Positions 24,560 to 33,725 of a DNA stretch of 64,000 nt are shown here, piece by piece. The notes under the pieces were generated by a model, which worked only from the letters and a program-made list of their open reading frames with translations, was not told where the DNA came from and ran no database searches. How positions within the stretch are numbered: the stretch's first letter is position 1; every line of letters starts with the position of its first letter. The position numbers and the translations under genes are program-made. Source of the DNA: JBMOKT01 sp049323895 (GTDB taxonomy: Bacteria > Bacillota > Peptococcia > Peptococcales > BICA1-8); assembly GCA_049323895.1 (NCBI GenBank), contig JBMOKT010000013.1, positions 186,001-250,000 on the forward strand, written 5' to 3'.

Positions 24560-24617
24560 ATATAGACATAAGTACATTTTAATAAAAAAACCTTTTGCTG
24601 TCAAAGGTAACTTTAGC

Positions 24618-24935
24618 CTAATTTTTAGGGGTCCATCTGTTTTTATCTCTACTTCTGTATTTATCCATAACTCTTTGGAAGGATTTTTCCAAATCAATAT
24701 CCAGAGAGTTGGCTAAACAGGCAATCACAAAGAGAATATCACCCATTTCCAGGGCTATATCACCACGAGGTTCGTCTTCTTTCTTGGGTTTTTGACCATA
24801 GTGATGATTTATCTCTCTGGCTAATTCACCAACCTCTTCTATTAATTTAACCATTTGATTAGAAGGGTTCCAGTAGCCTTCTTGAAATTGAGATATCCAG
24901 CGGTCAACCTCATGTTGCATTTCTTTAATTTCCAT
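24618..24935 (-). CDS. MazG-like nucleotide pyrophosphohydrolase
   Basis: The protein of about 105 residues has the MazG metal-binding motifs LIEEVGELAREI and EMGDILFVI. It probably hydrolyses (d)NTPs or damaged nucleotides to monophosphates. The longer open frame starts at 25061, but ATG 24935 fits the family start and has GGGTG upstream. It is divergent from the ahcY-like gene across 54 bases and lies upstream of the tRNA-Arg gene on the same strand. Confidence 0.85.
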   Translation of the reverse strand: MEIKEMQHEVDRWISQFQEGYWNPSNQMVKLIEEVGELAREINHHYGQKPKKEDEPRGDIALEMGDILFVIACLANSLDIDLEKSFQRVMDKYRSRDKNRWTPKN

Positions 24936-24989
24936 TTTAGTACACCCATTTTTTATAATTATAATATTTATAATTTTAGGAGGTTTAAA

Positions 24990-26234
24990 ATGAAAAGTCA
25001 AATTAGAGATATATCTCTTGCTCCTGCTGGGGCAGACAAAATCAACTGGGTAAAAAATCATATGCCTATTTTAAATTTAATAAAAGGAGATTTCCAACAA
25101 AACCAACCCTTTAAAGGTAAAAGGGTTGTAATTTGTCTGCATCTAGAAGCGAAAACAGGATATTTAGCCCAGGTTATCAAAGCGGGTGGTGCGGATGTCG
25201 CTGTTGTTGCCAGCAACCCGTTATCAACCCAGGATGATGTTGTTGCCGCACTGGTAGAAAGCGGGATAACAGCTTTCGCTTGGCATGGTGCATCAGATGA
25301 GGAATACTTTTACCACTTAAACCAGGCTGTAGAGTTTAAACCTAATCTAATAATTGACGATGGTGGAGACTTAGTAGCACTACTACATAGTAAATACCCT
25401 CATTTACTTGAGGAAGTAATTGGAGGCTGTGAAGAAACAACAACAGGCATACTAAGGTTAAAATCACTTGAAAAAGAGGGCTCCTTGAAAATACCTATGA
25501 TTGCAGTCAATGATGCTATGTCTAAATATCTTTTTGATAACCGTTATGGTACAGGACAATCGGTTTGGGATAGTATTATGCGTACAACCAACTTAGTCGT
25601 TGCTGGTAAGAATGTAGTTGTTATAGGTTACGGTTGGTGCGGCAAAGGAGTTGCCCTAAGGGCTAAAGGACTAGGGGCAAATGTAATTGTATGTGAAATT
25701 GACCCTATAAAAGGCAACGAAGCGTTGATGGATAGTTTTAAAGTTATGAAGATGGAGCAGGCGGCTCCTGTGGGAGATTTCTTCATTACTGTTACTGGGA
25801 ATAAGAACGTCATACGCAAAGAGCATATAGAGGTGATAAAAGATAAAGCAATTTTTGCCAACGCTGGTCATTTTGACATCGAAATTTCCAAGCCCGATTT
25901 AAGGGAATTATCAATTTCAACTAAGGTTATTAAGCCTAACATTGAAGAATATAGCTTAACAAATGGGAAAAAGGTATACTTGTTAGCAGAAGGACGTCTT
26001 GTGAATCTTGCTGCCGGCGATGGACATCCCGCAGAAATAATGGATTTAACCTTTGCGCTCCAAGCTTTGTCCATGGAATTCTTATGCAGAAATCCTAAGT
26101 TGGAAAATAAAGTTTATGGTGTTTCCTCCGAGGTAGATAGAAAAGTTGCCAGCATTAGATTATCTTCCCTAGGTATTGAAATTGATAGCCTGACTAATGA
26201 GCAGCAGGTGTATCTAAATAGCTGGAAATTATAA
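24990..26234 (+). CDS. ahcY: S-adenosylhomocysteine (or S-inosylhomocysteine) hydrolase
   Basis: The 414-residue protein has AhcY motifs: CLHLEAKTGYLAQVIKAGGA, DDGGDLVALLH, GGCEETTTGI, NRYGTGQSVWDSIMRTTN, the NAD-binding VVVIGYGWCGKG, and LAAGDGHPAEIMDLTF. The enzyme releases homocysteine in the activated methyl cycle. The YGTGQS variant is typical of the short archaeal/Thermotoga-like branch, some of which prefer S-inosylhomocysteine, so substrate choice is open. ATG 24990 follows TAGGAGG. Confidence 0.9.
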   Translation: MKSQIRDISLAPAGADKINWVKNHMPILNLIKGDFQQNQPFKGKRVVICLHLEAKTGYLAQVIKAGGADVAVVASNPLSTQDDVVAALVESGITAFAWHGASDEEYFYHLNQAVEFKPNLIIDDGGDLVALLHSKYPHLLEEVIGGCEETTTGILRLKSLEKEGSLKIPMIAVNDAMSKYLFDNRYGTGQSVWDSIMRTTNLVVAGKNVVVIGYGWCGKGVALRAKGLGANVIVCEIDPIKGNEALMDSFKVMKMEQAAPVGDFFITVTGNKNVIRKEHIEVIKDKAIFANAGHFDIEISKPDLRELSISTKVIKPNIEEYSLTNGKKVYLLAEGRLVNLAAGDGHPAEIMDLTFALQALSMEFLCRNPKLENKVYGVSSEVDRKVASIRLSSLGIEIDSLTNEQQVYLNSWKL

Positions 26235-26251
26235 AAAAGGCGGTATTAAGT

Positions 26252-28990
26252 TTGACACCATTATCATTTGTAGCCCTTGACTTGGAAACAACGGGCATTA
26301 ACGAAAAATGCGAAATAATTGAAATTGGCATGGTAAAGGTTGAAGCAGGTGTAGTAGGGGACAAGTTTGAAAAACTAATACAACCTAGCCAGTTAATACC
26401 GGAAGAAATAACCCTTTTGACAGGTATCACAAATGAAATGGTAGCGGACAAGCCTGTTTGGAGTGAAATCCAAGACCAGGTAATGGCTTTTATAGGTAAT
26501 AATATGCTTGTTGCACATAATGTGAGTTTTGACAAAGGCTTTTTAGAAAGGGCTATAGGTGAAAAGATTAATAATTATTGGCTTGATTCAGGCGATTTGG
26601 CTAAAATAGTTTTTCCTACCCTACCCAGCTATAAGCTATCCTTCTTATGTAACTTTTTAAAATTGGAAGGAAAAGATTTTCATAGGGCTGCAAATGATGC
26701 AAAATTTAGCGCCATCTTGGTCCTCAGATTAATAAATGAACTAAAATCATTCTCCCCATTTCTAATAGAAAAACATTTTAATTTGTTGATTGGTGAAAAT
26801 AATGGATTAACATTTGTTTTAAAAGAAATCCTAAAAGAAAATATTAAAAACTACAATTTTGTTTCACCCAAAAGAAAGGATTCCTCCTCCCCCAGTGACG
26901 ACAATATTTTTAATAAATTAAGGCAAGTAGAGGAGGAGAGGTTGGCTTCATTATTGGAGCCTGGGGGAATATTTGATCATAATTTGGATAATTTTGAATA
27001 CAGACCCCAACAGGTCCAAGTTTTAAATACTATTGAACAAGCATTCAAAGAAAACAAACATGCAGTTATTGAAGCTAGTACCGGAACTGGAAAAAGCCTT
27101 GCCTATCTGCTGCCCAGCATCATTTTTGCAATCACAAAAGACACAAAAATCATTATTGCCACCAATACTATTGCTTTGCAGGAACAATTATTTCATTCGG
27201 ATATACCAATAATAGAAATGTGTCTAGGCGCTAAACTTCCAGTGATAATAATTAAAGGTAGAAATAACTACATTTGTTTAAGAAAAATTTATTGGTTAAC
27301 TAAAGAGAAAAATAATTTGAACTGGTCGGAAAAAGTTTTTTGCCTTAGGATATTGACTTGGTTAGATAAAACTTTGTCAGGGGATAAGGAGGAATTAAAA
27401 CTAAATAAATATGATGATAGTGAGTACTGGTCTAAAGTTTCTAGCCACTCTGAAACATGCCAAGGATATAAATGTTCTAATTTTCCCCAGTGTTTTTACT
27501 TTAAAATAAAAAAAGAATTAGAGAAAAATAATATAATAATCACAAATCATTCACTTCTCTTGCAAGATATAAAACATGATAATAAACTTCTTCCTCCTTA
27601 TGATTACGCAATAATAGATGAAGCACACAATCTGGAAGAAGAAGCGTTAAATCAGTTTACCAATGAAGTAGATTTGCAGGAACTTGGGAAACTTATTTCA
27701 CAGCTAAATAAAGGCAAAATACTTTCATCTATTGCCAAAAATTTTTCATCCCAAAGGTTGTCTGTGATCCAGAATAAAGTTAAGGAAAATACGATTTTAC
27801 TGGATAATAGCATTAAAAGTTTAATTTATTGGATTAATAGTCAAAAATTTTCTTTAAGCGGAGAAATAAGAGTAACTGAAAATGAGAGGATGTCCCCTTG
27901 GTGGTTTCAATTTATAGATTTCTGTCAAGGAATTATTAGAATAATCTCCAGCTTGAATCATAATTTTTTGAGTTTTGTAAATGAAGTAACGTTGCTTAAT
28001 GAAATTGATGAGGAAAAATTAAAAGAACTTCAATTTATAAATCTAAGCATTAAGGAGTCAAAAATTTATCTTGAGGAATTTTTATCTAGCCCCAAAACTG
28101 ATTGTGTATATTGGATAACAATAACAAACTATCGCTTAAAGATAAAGATTTCTCCATTAGATATAAAGACTATTTTAAGAAAAAACTTTCTTTTCAAGAG
28201 AAAGTCTGTAATACTAACCTCTGCGACCCTGGCAGTACGGAAAAACCTTGATCATTTTCTTGAAAAAATAGGTCTTAATAAAGAAGATACTCATGTGTTA
28301 ATTACTGATTCGCCCTTTAATTTTAAAAAGCAGTCATTAATTTGTATACCTAACGATATTCCTTGTCCCTCGACAGTTAAAGAAGAAATTTATATGTCAA
28401 AGTCTGCCGAATCAATTATTAAAATCATAAGGGCTGTTCAGGGTGGGGTGCTTATCTTATTTACTTCTTTTCATATGCTGAATTATGTTTATTCTATTTT
28501 AAAAAAAGATGCCGATTTGGCTAACAGGGAGATTCTAGCCCAAGGAAAAGACGGAAATAGATGGAATCTCATTGAGGCTTTAAAAAATAATCCCCATGGA
28601 ACCATAGTCTTAGGAAATGATAGTTTTTGGGAAGGTATCGACATTAGCGGTTTAGGTCTTACAACAGTAATAATTACCAAACTTCCCTTTGTTCCTCCCA
28701 CTAGACCTATAACAGCTGCTAAAATTGAATTGTTCGACAAACAAAATCTTAACAGTTTTTATAAATTTAGCTTACCCACCGCCTTGCTTAAATTTAGACA
28801 AGGTTACGGAAGATTAATCAGAAACAAAAAAGATTGGGGGACATTAATCGTTTTAGATAATAGAATTATTACAAAAAAATATGGTCTTGAATTTATAAAA
28901 TCTCTTCCTGAGCAAACTATAATAATAAATGATACAGAGTATATTTATAATTATTTAAGTCAATGGATGCAAAATAAATGTTTTGGATAA
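26252..28990 (+). CDS. dinG: DinG-family helicase with N-terminal DnaQ-like exonuclease
   Basis: The 912-residue protein has a DEDD exonuclease domain (about 1-170; LDLETTG, HNVSFDKGF) and an XPD-like superfamily 2 helicase: Walker A ASTGTGKSLAY near residue 275, DEAH, SATL, GNDSFWEGIDISG and a final QGYGRLIRN. Cysteines near the Fe-S region (YICLRK, then TCQGYKCSNFPQC) suggest a 4Fe-4S cluster. The expected role is DNA repair. It starts with TTG, 17 bases after ahcY. Confidence 0.9.
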   Translation: MTPLSFVALDLETTGINEKCEIIEIGMVKVEAGVVGDKFEKLIQPSQLIPEEITLLTGITNEMVADKPVWSEIQDQVMAFIGNNMLVAHNVSFDKGFLERAIGEKINNYWLDSGDLAKIVFPTLPSYKLSFLCNFLKLEGKDFHRAANDAKFSAILVLRLINELKSFSPFLIEKHFNLLIGENNGLTFVLKEILKENIKNYNFVSPKRKDSSSPSDDNIFNKLRQVEEERLASLLEPGGIFDHNLDNFEYRPQQVQVLNTIEQAFKENKHAVIEASTGTGKSLAYLLPSIIFAITKDTKIIIATNTIALQEQLFHSDIPIIEMCLGAKLPVIIIKGRNNYICLRKIYWLTKEKNNLNWSEKVFCLRILTWLDKTLSGDKEELKLNKYDDSEYWSKVSSHSETCQGYKCSNFPQCFYFKIKKELEKNNIIITNHSLLLQDIKHDNKLLPPYDYAIIDEAHNLEEEALNQFTNEVDLQELGKLISQLNKGKILSSIAKNFSSQRLSVIQNKVKENTILLDNSIKSLIYWINSQKFSLSGEIRVTENERMSPWWFQFIDFCQGIIRIISSLNHNFLSFVNEVTLLNEIDEEKLKELQFINLSIKESKIYLEEFLSSPKTDCVYWITITNYRLKIKISPLDIKTILRKNFLFKRKSVILTSATLAVRKNLDHFLEKIGLNKEDTHVLITDSPFNFKKQSLICIPNDIPCPSTVKEEIYMSKSAESIIKIIRAVQGGVLILFTSFHMLNYVYSILKKDADLANREILAQGKDGNRWNLIEALKNNPHGTIVLGNDSFWEGIDISGLGLTTVIITKLPFVPPTRPITAAKIELFDKQNLNSFYKFSLPTALLKFRQGYGRLIRNKKDWGTLIVLDNRIITKKYGLEFIKSLPEQTIIINDTEYIYNYLSQWMQNKCFG

Positions 28991-29080
28991 TCTTCATTAT
29001 ATTCTTTTAAATATTTAATAAAAGTGATAAAATAAAATATCAGAATTTATATTTCTGAATTATAGCAGGGAGGATAAAGA

Positions 29081-29587
29081 ATGAGTCGAAAAGTTTTAAT
29101 CCCCAATATTGTAACATTGGCAAATTTGCTTCTTGGTATTGTTTCATTAGTTTATACTATGGATAGTAAATACCAAATTGCAGCAACCGCTATTTTGTTA
29201 GCCATGGTTTTAGACGGCATGGACGGTAGAATAGCGAGAAAACTTGATGTTACCTCCAATTTTGGAAAAGAGTTGGATTCTTTATGTGACTTAGTTTCTT
29301 TTGGAGTAGCCCCTGCTATATTAGTATACAGCAGTATTTTGCAAGATATGGGTCATATAGGTTTAATTATTGCTGTAACTTTTGCATTGTGTGGGGCAAT
29401 ACGTTTAGCCCGCTTTAATGTTATTAATATCACCACCCACTTCGTTGGCGTGCCAATAACTTTTGCCGGAAGTTTGATGGCTTTATCCATCTTGCTATCC
29501 AATAAAATTCCATTGATTGTTTTCCCATTTTTAACGGTCTTGCTATCTTATCTTATGGTTAGTAATTTTAAAGTTCCTAAATACTAA
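29081..29587 (+). CDS. pssA: CDP-diacylglycerol-serine O-phosphatidyltransferase
   Basis: The 168-residue membrane enzyme has the CDP-alcohol phosphotransferase motif DG-x2-AR-x8-G-x3-D-x3-D, starting at D48 and ending at D70, followed by LVSFGVAPA. It makes phosphatidylserine, the precursor of phosphatidylethanolamine. A strong terminator follows. The next gene, also membrane-related, may be PlsY-like. Confidence 0.92.
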   Translation: MSRKVLIPNIVTLANLLLGIVSLVYTMDSKYQIAATAILLAMVLDGMDGRIARKLDVTSNFGKELDSLCDLVSFGVAPAILVYSSILQDMGHIGLIIAVTFALCGAIRLARFNVINITTHFVGVPITFAGSLMALSILLSNKIPLIVFPFLTVLLSYLMVSNFKVPKY

Positions 29588-29628
29588 TTTACAAAAAATA
29601 ATTTGTTAGCCGAGTTTTCTATAGATAT

Positions 29629-29681
29629 AAAAAATAGAACAAAAAAATGGTTTTTAATGCCTTTTTTTTGTTCTATTTTTT
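29629..29681 (+). terminator. Strong rho-independent terminator
   Basis: AAAAAATAGAACAAAAAAA pairs with TTTTTTTTGTTCTATTTTTT, forming a long AT-rich stem with a T-run. Confidence 0.85.
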
Positions 29682-29735
29682 ATTTAAAATTCATATAGTA
29701 TAGTAAATGGACAAGCCAAAGAGCAGGTTTAAGAA

Positions 29736-30293
29736 ATGAGTTATCTTATTGCTTTCATCATAGGGTACATTTTAAATGACAATAAAATTTTGTTTAGAAT
29801 GTATGGACATTCTCTTAGATATGTTAAGTACTCTGTCATTTTAAAGGATTTAGGAATTGGTTGTTTTCTGATTTCTTTTTTCCTTTCTTTTTTAAAAGGT
29901 TTTCTGCCTTTTATCTTTTTTTATGATAGCAACAGTACTATAAATAATTTTTTAACCGCTTTCTTTCTGTACTTAGGATATTATATCAGTTCTGAGCCTC
30001 TCGGGACAGAAGGTGGTGAGATAATAATATTAGCGGGAATTATATTTGCTGTTGATTACCAAATACTTCAATTACCTTTGGCACTTTTTATTGCTCTATT
30101 AATATTGAAAACTTCCTTCACAATTGCTATATTTTTTACCCTTGCTGCAACTTTTATAAAGCTCTTATTATTAAAGGAATATTTTCTGGTTTTATCTTCT
30201 TTGCTGGTACTGTCAAAATATACCACCTATATATATGAACTATTTTTACCCTTTAAAAATAGAATAAAAGGGAAATTAACTTTTATCAATTGA
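29736..30293 (+). CDS. Polytopic membrane protein, possibly a divergent PlsY-like acyltransferase
   Basis: The 185-residue protein has about five hydrophobic segments. The N-terminal AFIIGYI, a KDLG stretch near residue 37, and ISSEPLGTEGGEIIILAG near 85 are loosely like the three PlsY glycerol-3-phosphate acyltransferase motifs (normally GSIPFG, DxxKG and FKGGKG), but key residues differ. It lies between pssA and the spoVM-like gene. The function is not assigned; a sporulation membrane role is possible from context. Confidence 0.55.
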   Translation: MSYLIAFIIGYILNDNKILFRMYGHSLRYVKYSVILKDLGIGCFLISFFLSFLKGFLPFIFFYDSNSTINNFLTAFFLYLGYYISSEPLGTEGGEIIILAGIIFAVDYQILQLPLALFIALLILKTSFTIAIFFTLAATFIKLLLLKEYFLVLSSLLVLSKYTTYIYELFLPFKNRIKGKLTFIN

Positions 30294-30307
30294 AGGGGTG
30301 AAAAGAA

Positions 30308-30373
30308 ATGAAGGTATATTATATTCCTCTACCTCAGTTCTTAAGAAATATGTTGAAAAAGGTTATTAAATAA
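30308..30373 (+). CDS. spoVM: SpoVM-like sporulation membrane peptide
   Basis: A 21-residue frame begins MKVYYIPLPQFL and ends KKVIK. Bacillus SpoVM (26 residues) begins MKFYTIKLPKFL, and the positions M-K-x-Y-x-I-x-L-P-x-F-L all agree. SpoVM is an amphipathic helix that recognises the convex forespore membrane and anchors the SpoIVA coat base. A strong GAAGGGGTG site precedes the ATG, and a hairpin terminator follows directly. The product is a few residues shorter than the Bacillus one. Confidence 0.85.
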   Translation: MKVYYIPLPQFLRNMLKKVIK

Positions 30374-30378
30374 AAAAA

Positions 30379-30406
30379 GAAATGCGTGCCCTGTGGCACG
30401 CATTTC
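30379..30406. terminator. Bidirectional hairpin terminator
   Basis: GAAATGCGTGCC and GGCACGCATTTC form a perfect 12-bp stem with a 4-base loop between spoVM and the convergent membrane-protein gene. An A-run on the left serves the minus strand. Confidence 0.85.
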
Positions 30407-30409
30407 ATA

Positions 30410-30784
30410 TTAATGCTGTGAAAGTCCAATACCAATAATTCCTCCTAATGCACTACCGACTGTAGTATAGGCAATTTTTTTCCCAAATAATAACCAGGAG
30501 AAGGGGTCGCTTGATAGGAAGATGCCAAAAGCAACAGAAAAAATAAGATAGATGACACCTACCCCTAGTCCATGGATAAGCCCTTTACTTCCGGCACTTT
30601 TGGCTGAAATTGTACTTCCGAGGAGAATGCTGAGAAAAAAAATCAAGGTCGCAAATGATGGAAGAAGTGCCTCTGACATGGGGCTAAAATATAATAACAA
30701 CGTTATGATAATAGATAAGACTAAGGAAATAACCAGGGCCCATAACAGACCTTTTATTATTGAATTAATTTTAACTATACCCAT
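30410..30784 (-). CDS. TIGR04086-family (YrzE-like) membrane protein
   Basis: The 124-residue protein has about four hydrophobic segments with small-residue-rich stretches (SAKSAGSKGLIHGLGVGVIY, then GSALGGIIGIGLSQH), the pattern of the TIGR04086/YrzE family common in Firmicutes. The function is unknown. ATG 30784 is preferred to the upstream ATG at 30805 because GAGGGAGA lies just before it. Confidence 0.75.
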   Translation of the reverse strand: MGIVKINSIIKGLLWALVISLVLSIIITLLLYFSPMSEALLPSFATLIFFLSILLGSTISAKSAGSKGLIHGLGVGVIYLIFSVAFGIFLSSDPFSWLLFGKKIAYTTVGSALGGIIGIGLSQH

Positions 30785-30916
30785 AATATCTCCCTCATAA
30801 ATCATATTTTTACTAAAACTTATGCTGGCTTACAACAAATATGATACTTTTTTCAAGTGTAATTTTTTAATACAAGCTGTGTTTTTATACTTATAGAAAT
30901 TATAACTTCTACAAAG

Positions 30917-30984
30917 TAATAAGTATAAGTGCAACATCGGCTTCCGCAGTCGTCAGAGGCTCGATACAAGCCGTGTTTTCTAAT
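30917..30984 (+). repeat. Palindromic intergenic repeat, copy 5
   Basis: TAATAAGTATAAGTGCAAC continues into a mutated core (GTCGTCAGAGGCTCGATAC) but keeps the CGGCTT/AAGCCG stem and the TGTTTTCTAAT end. An upstream TATACTTATAG (30887) can pair with its left end. Confidence 0.8.
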
Positions 30985-31134
30985 TGCACAAAAAGCAAAA
31001 ATTAGTAGAAAATCATAATTTCTTGTTGGAAATATATTGCATATTATGGAAGGAATTAACATATAATTATAGAATTTAAACTAAGAAATTATTTTTTTTA
31101 TACTTATTTTTTAAAAAGTATAACTTTTATAAGG

Positions 31135-31202
31135 TAATAAGTATAAGTGCAACAGCTGCTTGTGCAATCGCCAAAGGCTCTGCGCAAGACGTGTTTTCTA
31201 AT
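31135..31202 (+). repeat. Palindromic intergenic repeat, diverged copy 6
   Basis: The ends match the family, while the core reads CAGCTGCTTGTGCAATCGCC ... TGCGCAAGACG. It ends 19 bases before the TPR gene, so it lies in that gene's leader. Confidence 0.75.
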
Positions 31203-31221
31203 TAAGAGGGGAGGTCGAAGC

Positions 31222-32385
31222 ATGTTGGAACAAAATATAGGTGTTGGGGGTTTTTATAAAAGTTTAGCCAAAATTTATTATTATGGACTAAGCGCATTTT
31301 ATAATATTAGCGGAAATAAAAAAGATTCATTGAGTAGTTTGGAAAAATTGATGGATTTGGACCCTTCTAATCCAGAAATACATTGGAAAATTGGAATAAA
31401 TCATTTGCGCACTCAAAATTTCAATCTCGCCTTAAAGCACTTAGAATCTGCAGTTAGTAAAGGAAGCAATAACCCAAAATACTTACTTTGGTTAAGCTCC
31501 GCTCAGAATTCCTTAGGCAACCACCAAGAATCCTTGCAAATTATAGAGGATGTAGTCAAACAAAAGCCTGATTCCCATGAAGCCTGGTTTTTACAAGGTC
31601 AAATAAATCTAAATTGTGGAGAATTGAACAAAGCTGTTGAATGCTTTGAAAAAGCAGTAATGTTTAATACCCAAAATCTCAGCTACTGGAATGAATTAGG
31701 TTTTACATATATATCCCTGAGACAACCAATCAAAGCATTAGAATCATTTTTTAATGGTTTGAAAATTAATAGTAAAGATAGCACAATCCTATTTAACATC
31801 GGTTTAGTCTATATAAAATTAGAAAAATTTGAAGAAAGCCTAAAATATTTAGAAAAAGCAAAAAAATATAAGCTAATGACCACTGAGTTATTTAATGCCT
31901 TGGGTCTATGTTATTCTTACCAAGGTAATACTTCTAAGGCCGAAGAAAACTATCTAAAAGTTTTAAGCATTTGTCCAGATAATATAGAGGCAATTTGTAA
32001 CCTGGCAGCAATCAAAGGTAAAAAAAGTTTTTATAATGACGCCATAGCATTATATGAAAGCCTTATAAGTATTAATAAATATGATGGTACTATCCTAAAT
32101 AATATTGCCTGGTGTTTAGAAAATATCAAAAATTGGGAACAGGCAATAAACTACTATTACCGTGCTCTTGCCTTAGAACCACAAAACTCTTCCTTCCGTT
32201 TGAACCTTTGTGAGTGTCTGATTGGAAGGGGATACTTAATAGAAGCGATTAACCATTTAGAGCAGTTAATAAAAATTGATCCTGTCAATTCTAAAGCATG
32301 GCAGCTATTGGGTAAAATATATGATAGTTGCAAATTGCATGCTAAAGCAATTGATTGTTATAATAAGGCCCTTGGTTTAGAATGA
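31222..32385 (+). CDS. Tetratricopeptide-repeat protein
   Basis: The 387-residue protein consists mostly of TPR units (for example HEAWFLQGQINLNCGELNKA, ELFNALGLCYSYQGNTSKAE, and SKAWQLLGKIYDSCKLHAKA); about nine to ten repeats are visible. No signal peptide is seen. ATG 31222 follows GGGGAGG. TPR proteins are scaffolds, so the partner is unknown. The gene is 30 bases before lepB. Confidence 0.85.
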   Translation: MLEQNIGVGGFYKSLAKIYYYGLSAFYNISGNKKDSLSSLEKLMDLDPSNPEIHWKIGINHLRTQNFNLALKHLESAVSKGSNNPKYLLWLSSAQNSLGNHQESLQIIEDVVKQKPDSHEAWFLQGQINLNCGELNKAVECFEKAVMFNTQNLSYWNELGFTYISLRQPIKALESFFNGLKINSKDSTILFNIGLVYIKLEKFEESLKYLEKAKKYKLMTTELFNALGLCYSYQGNTSKAEENYLKVLSICPDNIEAICNLAAIKGKKSFYNDAIALYESLISINKYDGTILNNIAWCLENIKNWEQAINYYYRALALEPQNSSFRLNLCECLIGRGYLIEAINHLEQLIKIDPVNSKAWQLLGKIYDSCKLHAKAIDCYNKALGLE

Positions 32386-32415
32386 ATGAATTTATAACTT
32401 GATGGGGTGGGAATT

Positions 32416-32970
32416 TTGATCTTTAAAAAAATAATAAAAGAGTTGGCTTTCACAGTCATATTAGCATTTCTTCTTTCGTTTTTTTTACAGCTTTTTATTA
32501 TTGAGGCACGAATCATTCCAACAGGTTCAATGCTGCCAACAATTCAATTAAATCAGCGTATTTTAGTAAATAAAATTATTTATAAATATTCAGAGCCTGC
32601 ACGGGGGGATATAATAGTTTTTTCTCCACCATTTGAAACCGAGGATAATAAGGATTATATAAAAAGAGTAATTGGTAAGGAAGGAGATACAATAGAAGTT
32701 AAAAAAGGAGTAGTTTTTATCAACAATGAACCCTTAGATGAAGATTATTTATTAGAAAAACCTAAATATAACTTCGGTCCCATAATAGTTCCGGATAATT
32801 CACTTTTTGTTTTAGGAGACAACAGGAATGAAAGTTTTGATAGTCACGCCTGGACACAATGGCTTACTCTTGATAAAGTAAAAGGGAAAGCTTTCTTTAC
32901 CTACTGGCCTTTTACAAGATTAGGGCTATTCAATTCGGAGGTTACCCGTGCGCATATTAATAACAAATGA
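32416..32970 (+). CDS. lepB: Type I signal peptidase
   Basis: The 184-residue protein has one N-terminal membrane anchor, the catalytic serine S38 in PTGSMLPT, the lysine K83 in DYIKRVIG, and the conserved GDNRNESFDSHAW box. It cleaves signal peptides at the outer face of the membrane. TTG 32416 is chosen because GGGGTGGG overlaps the GTG at 32407. The 3' end overlaps surE by 23 bases. Confidence 0.92.
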   Translation: MIFKKIIKELAFTVILAFLLSFFLQLFIIEARIIPTGSMLPTIQLNQRILVNKIIYKYSEPARGDIIVFSPPFETEDNKDYIKRVIGKEGDTIEVKKGVVFINNEPLDEDYLLEKPKYNFGPIIVPDNSLFVLGDNRNESFDSHAWTQWLTLDKVKGKAFFTYWPFTRLGLFNSEVTRAHINNK

Positions 32971-33718
32971 TGATGGAATTACTTCACAAGGAATTAAGGA
33001 ATTGGCAACAAGCCTAACATCAATTGGAAAGGTTTATGTTATTGCCCCCGAGACGGAAAAAAGTGCCTGCGGGCATGGAATTACTGTTCATTATCCTATA
33101 AAGGTTACAAAATTTCCTCTTGACGAAAATATAGAAGCATGGTCGGTAACCGGAACACCTGCTGATTGTGTCAAACTAGGCATTACAACCCTTCTTCCTC
33201 AGCCACCGGACATGGTAGTTTCCGGTATAAATAATGGTGCTAATTTAGGTACAGATGTTTTATATTCAGGGACAGTTTCCGGTGCGATTGAAGGAATAAT
33301 TCTTGGGGTTCCTGCAATGGCAGTTTCCATAGATTCTTATACACCCGGTGATTATACATTAGCAAAAGAAGTGGCTCTAAAACTATGCACCAAGATGCTA
33401 CTTGAAGATTTAACCCCCGATACACTTATAAATGTTAACGTACCAAACACTACCCCTCAAGAAGTAAAAGGGATAAAAGTAACCAGGCTAGGAGAGAGAA
33501 AATACACAGATAATTTTGAACACCGCAAAGACCCCCGTGGAAATGATTATTATTGGCTTAAAGGAAAAGCAATGCCTCCGAGTCAGAAAGACGAAGATTT
33601 TGATGTGGTTGCGGTATATAATAACTTTATTTCTGTAACGCCAATACATTTTGATTTAACCAACTATAAGATAATTGAACAGGTAAGAAACTGGGGAATT
33701 GAAGGGAAAGGCTTCTAG
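32948..33718 (+). CDS. surE: 5'/3'-nucleotidase SurE
   Basis: The 256-residue protein starts with the SurE signature RILITNDDGI and has PETEKSACGHGITV, VTGTPADCVKLGI and VVSGINNGANLGTDVLYSGTVSGA. It dephosphorylates nucleoside monophosphates using a divalent metal. The GTG start follows GGAGGT inside the end of lepB. It is convergent with the spoVB gene, with only 7 bases between stops. Confidence 0.94.
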   Translation: MRILITNDDGITSQGIKELATSLTSIGKVYVIAPETEKSACGHGITVHYPIKVTKFPLDENIEAWSVTGTPADCVKLGITTLLPQPPDMVVSGINNGANLGTDVLYSGTVSGAIEGIILGVPAMAVSIDSYTPGDYTLAKEVALKLCTKMLLEDLTPDTLINVNVPNTTPQEVKGIKVTRLGERKYTDNFEHRKDPRGNDYYWLKGKAMPPSQKDEDFDVVAVYNNFISVTPIHFDLTNYKIIEQVRNWGIEGKGF

Positions 33719-33725
33719 TCTTGCT

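Larger units (their letters stand above)
30785..31221. other. Intergenic region with two repeat copies
   Basis: The stretch of about 440 bases between the YrzE-like gene and the TPR gene holds repeat copies 5 and 6 (listed separately). The rest is AT-rich, and no gene is seen in it. Confidence 0.6.

Noticed and set aside
24293..24697. 134-residue minus-strand open frame
   Set aside because: It runs across a tRNA gene, two repeat copies and the end of the MazG gene, so it is not a gene.
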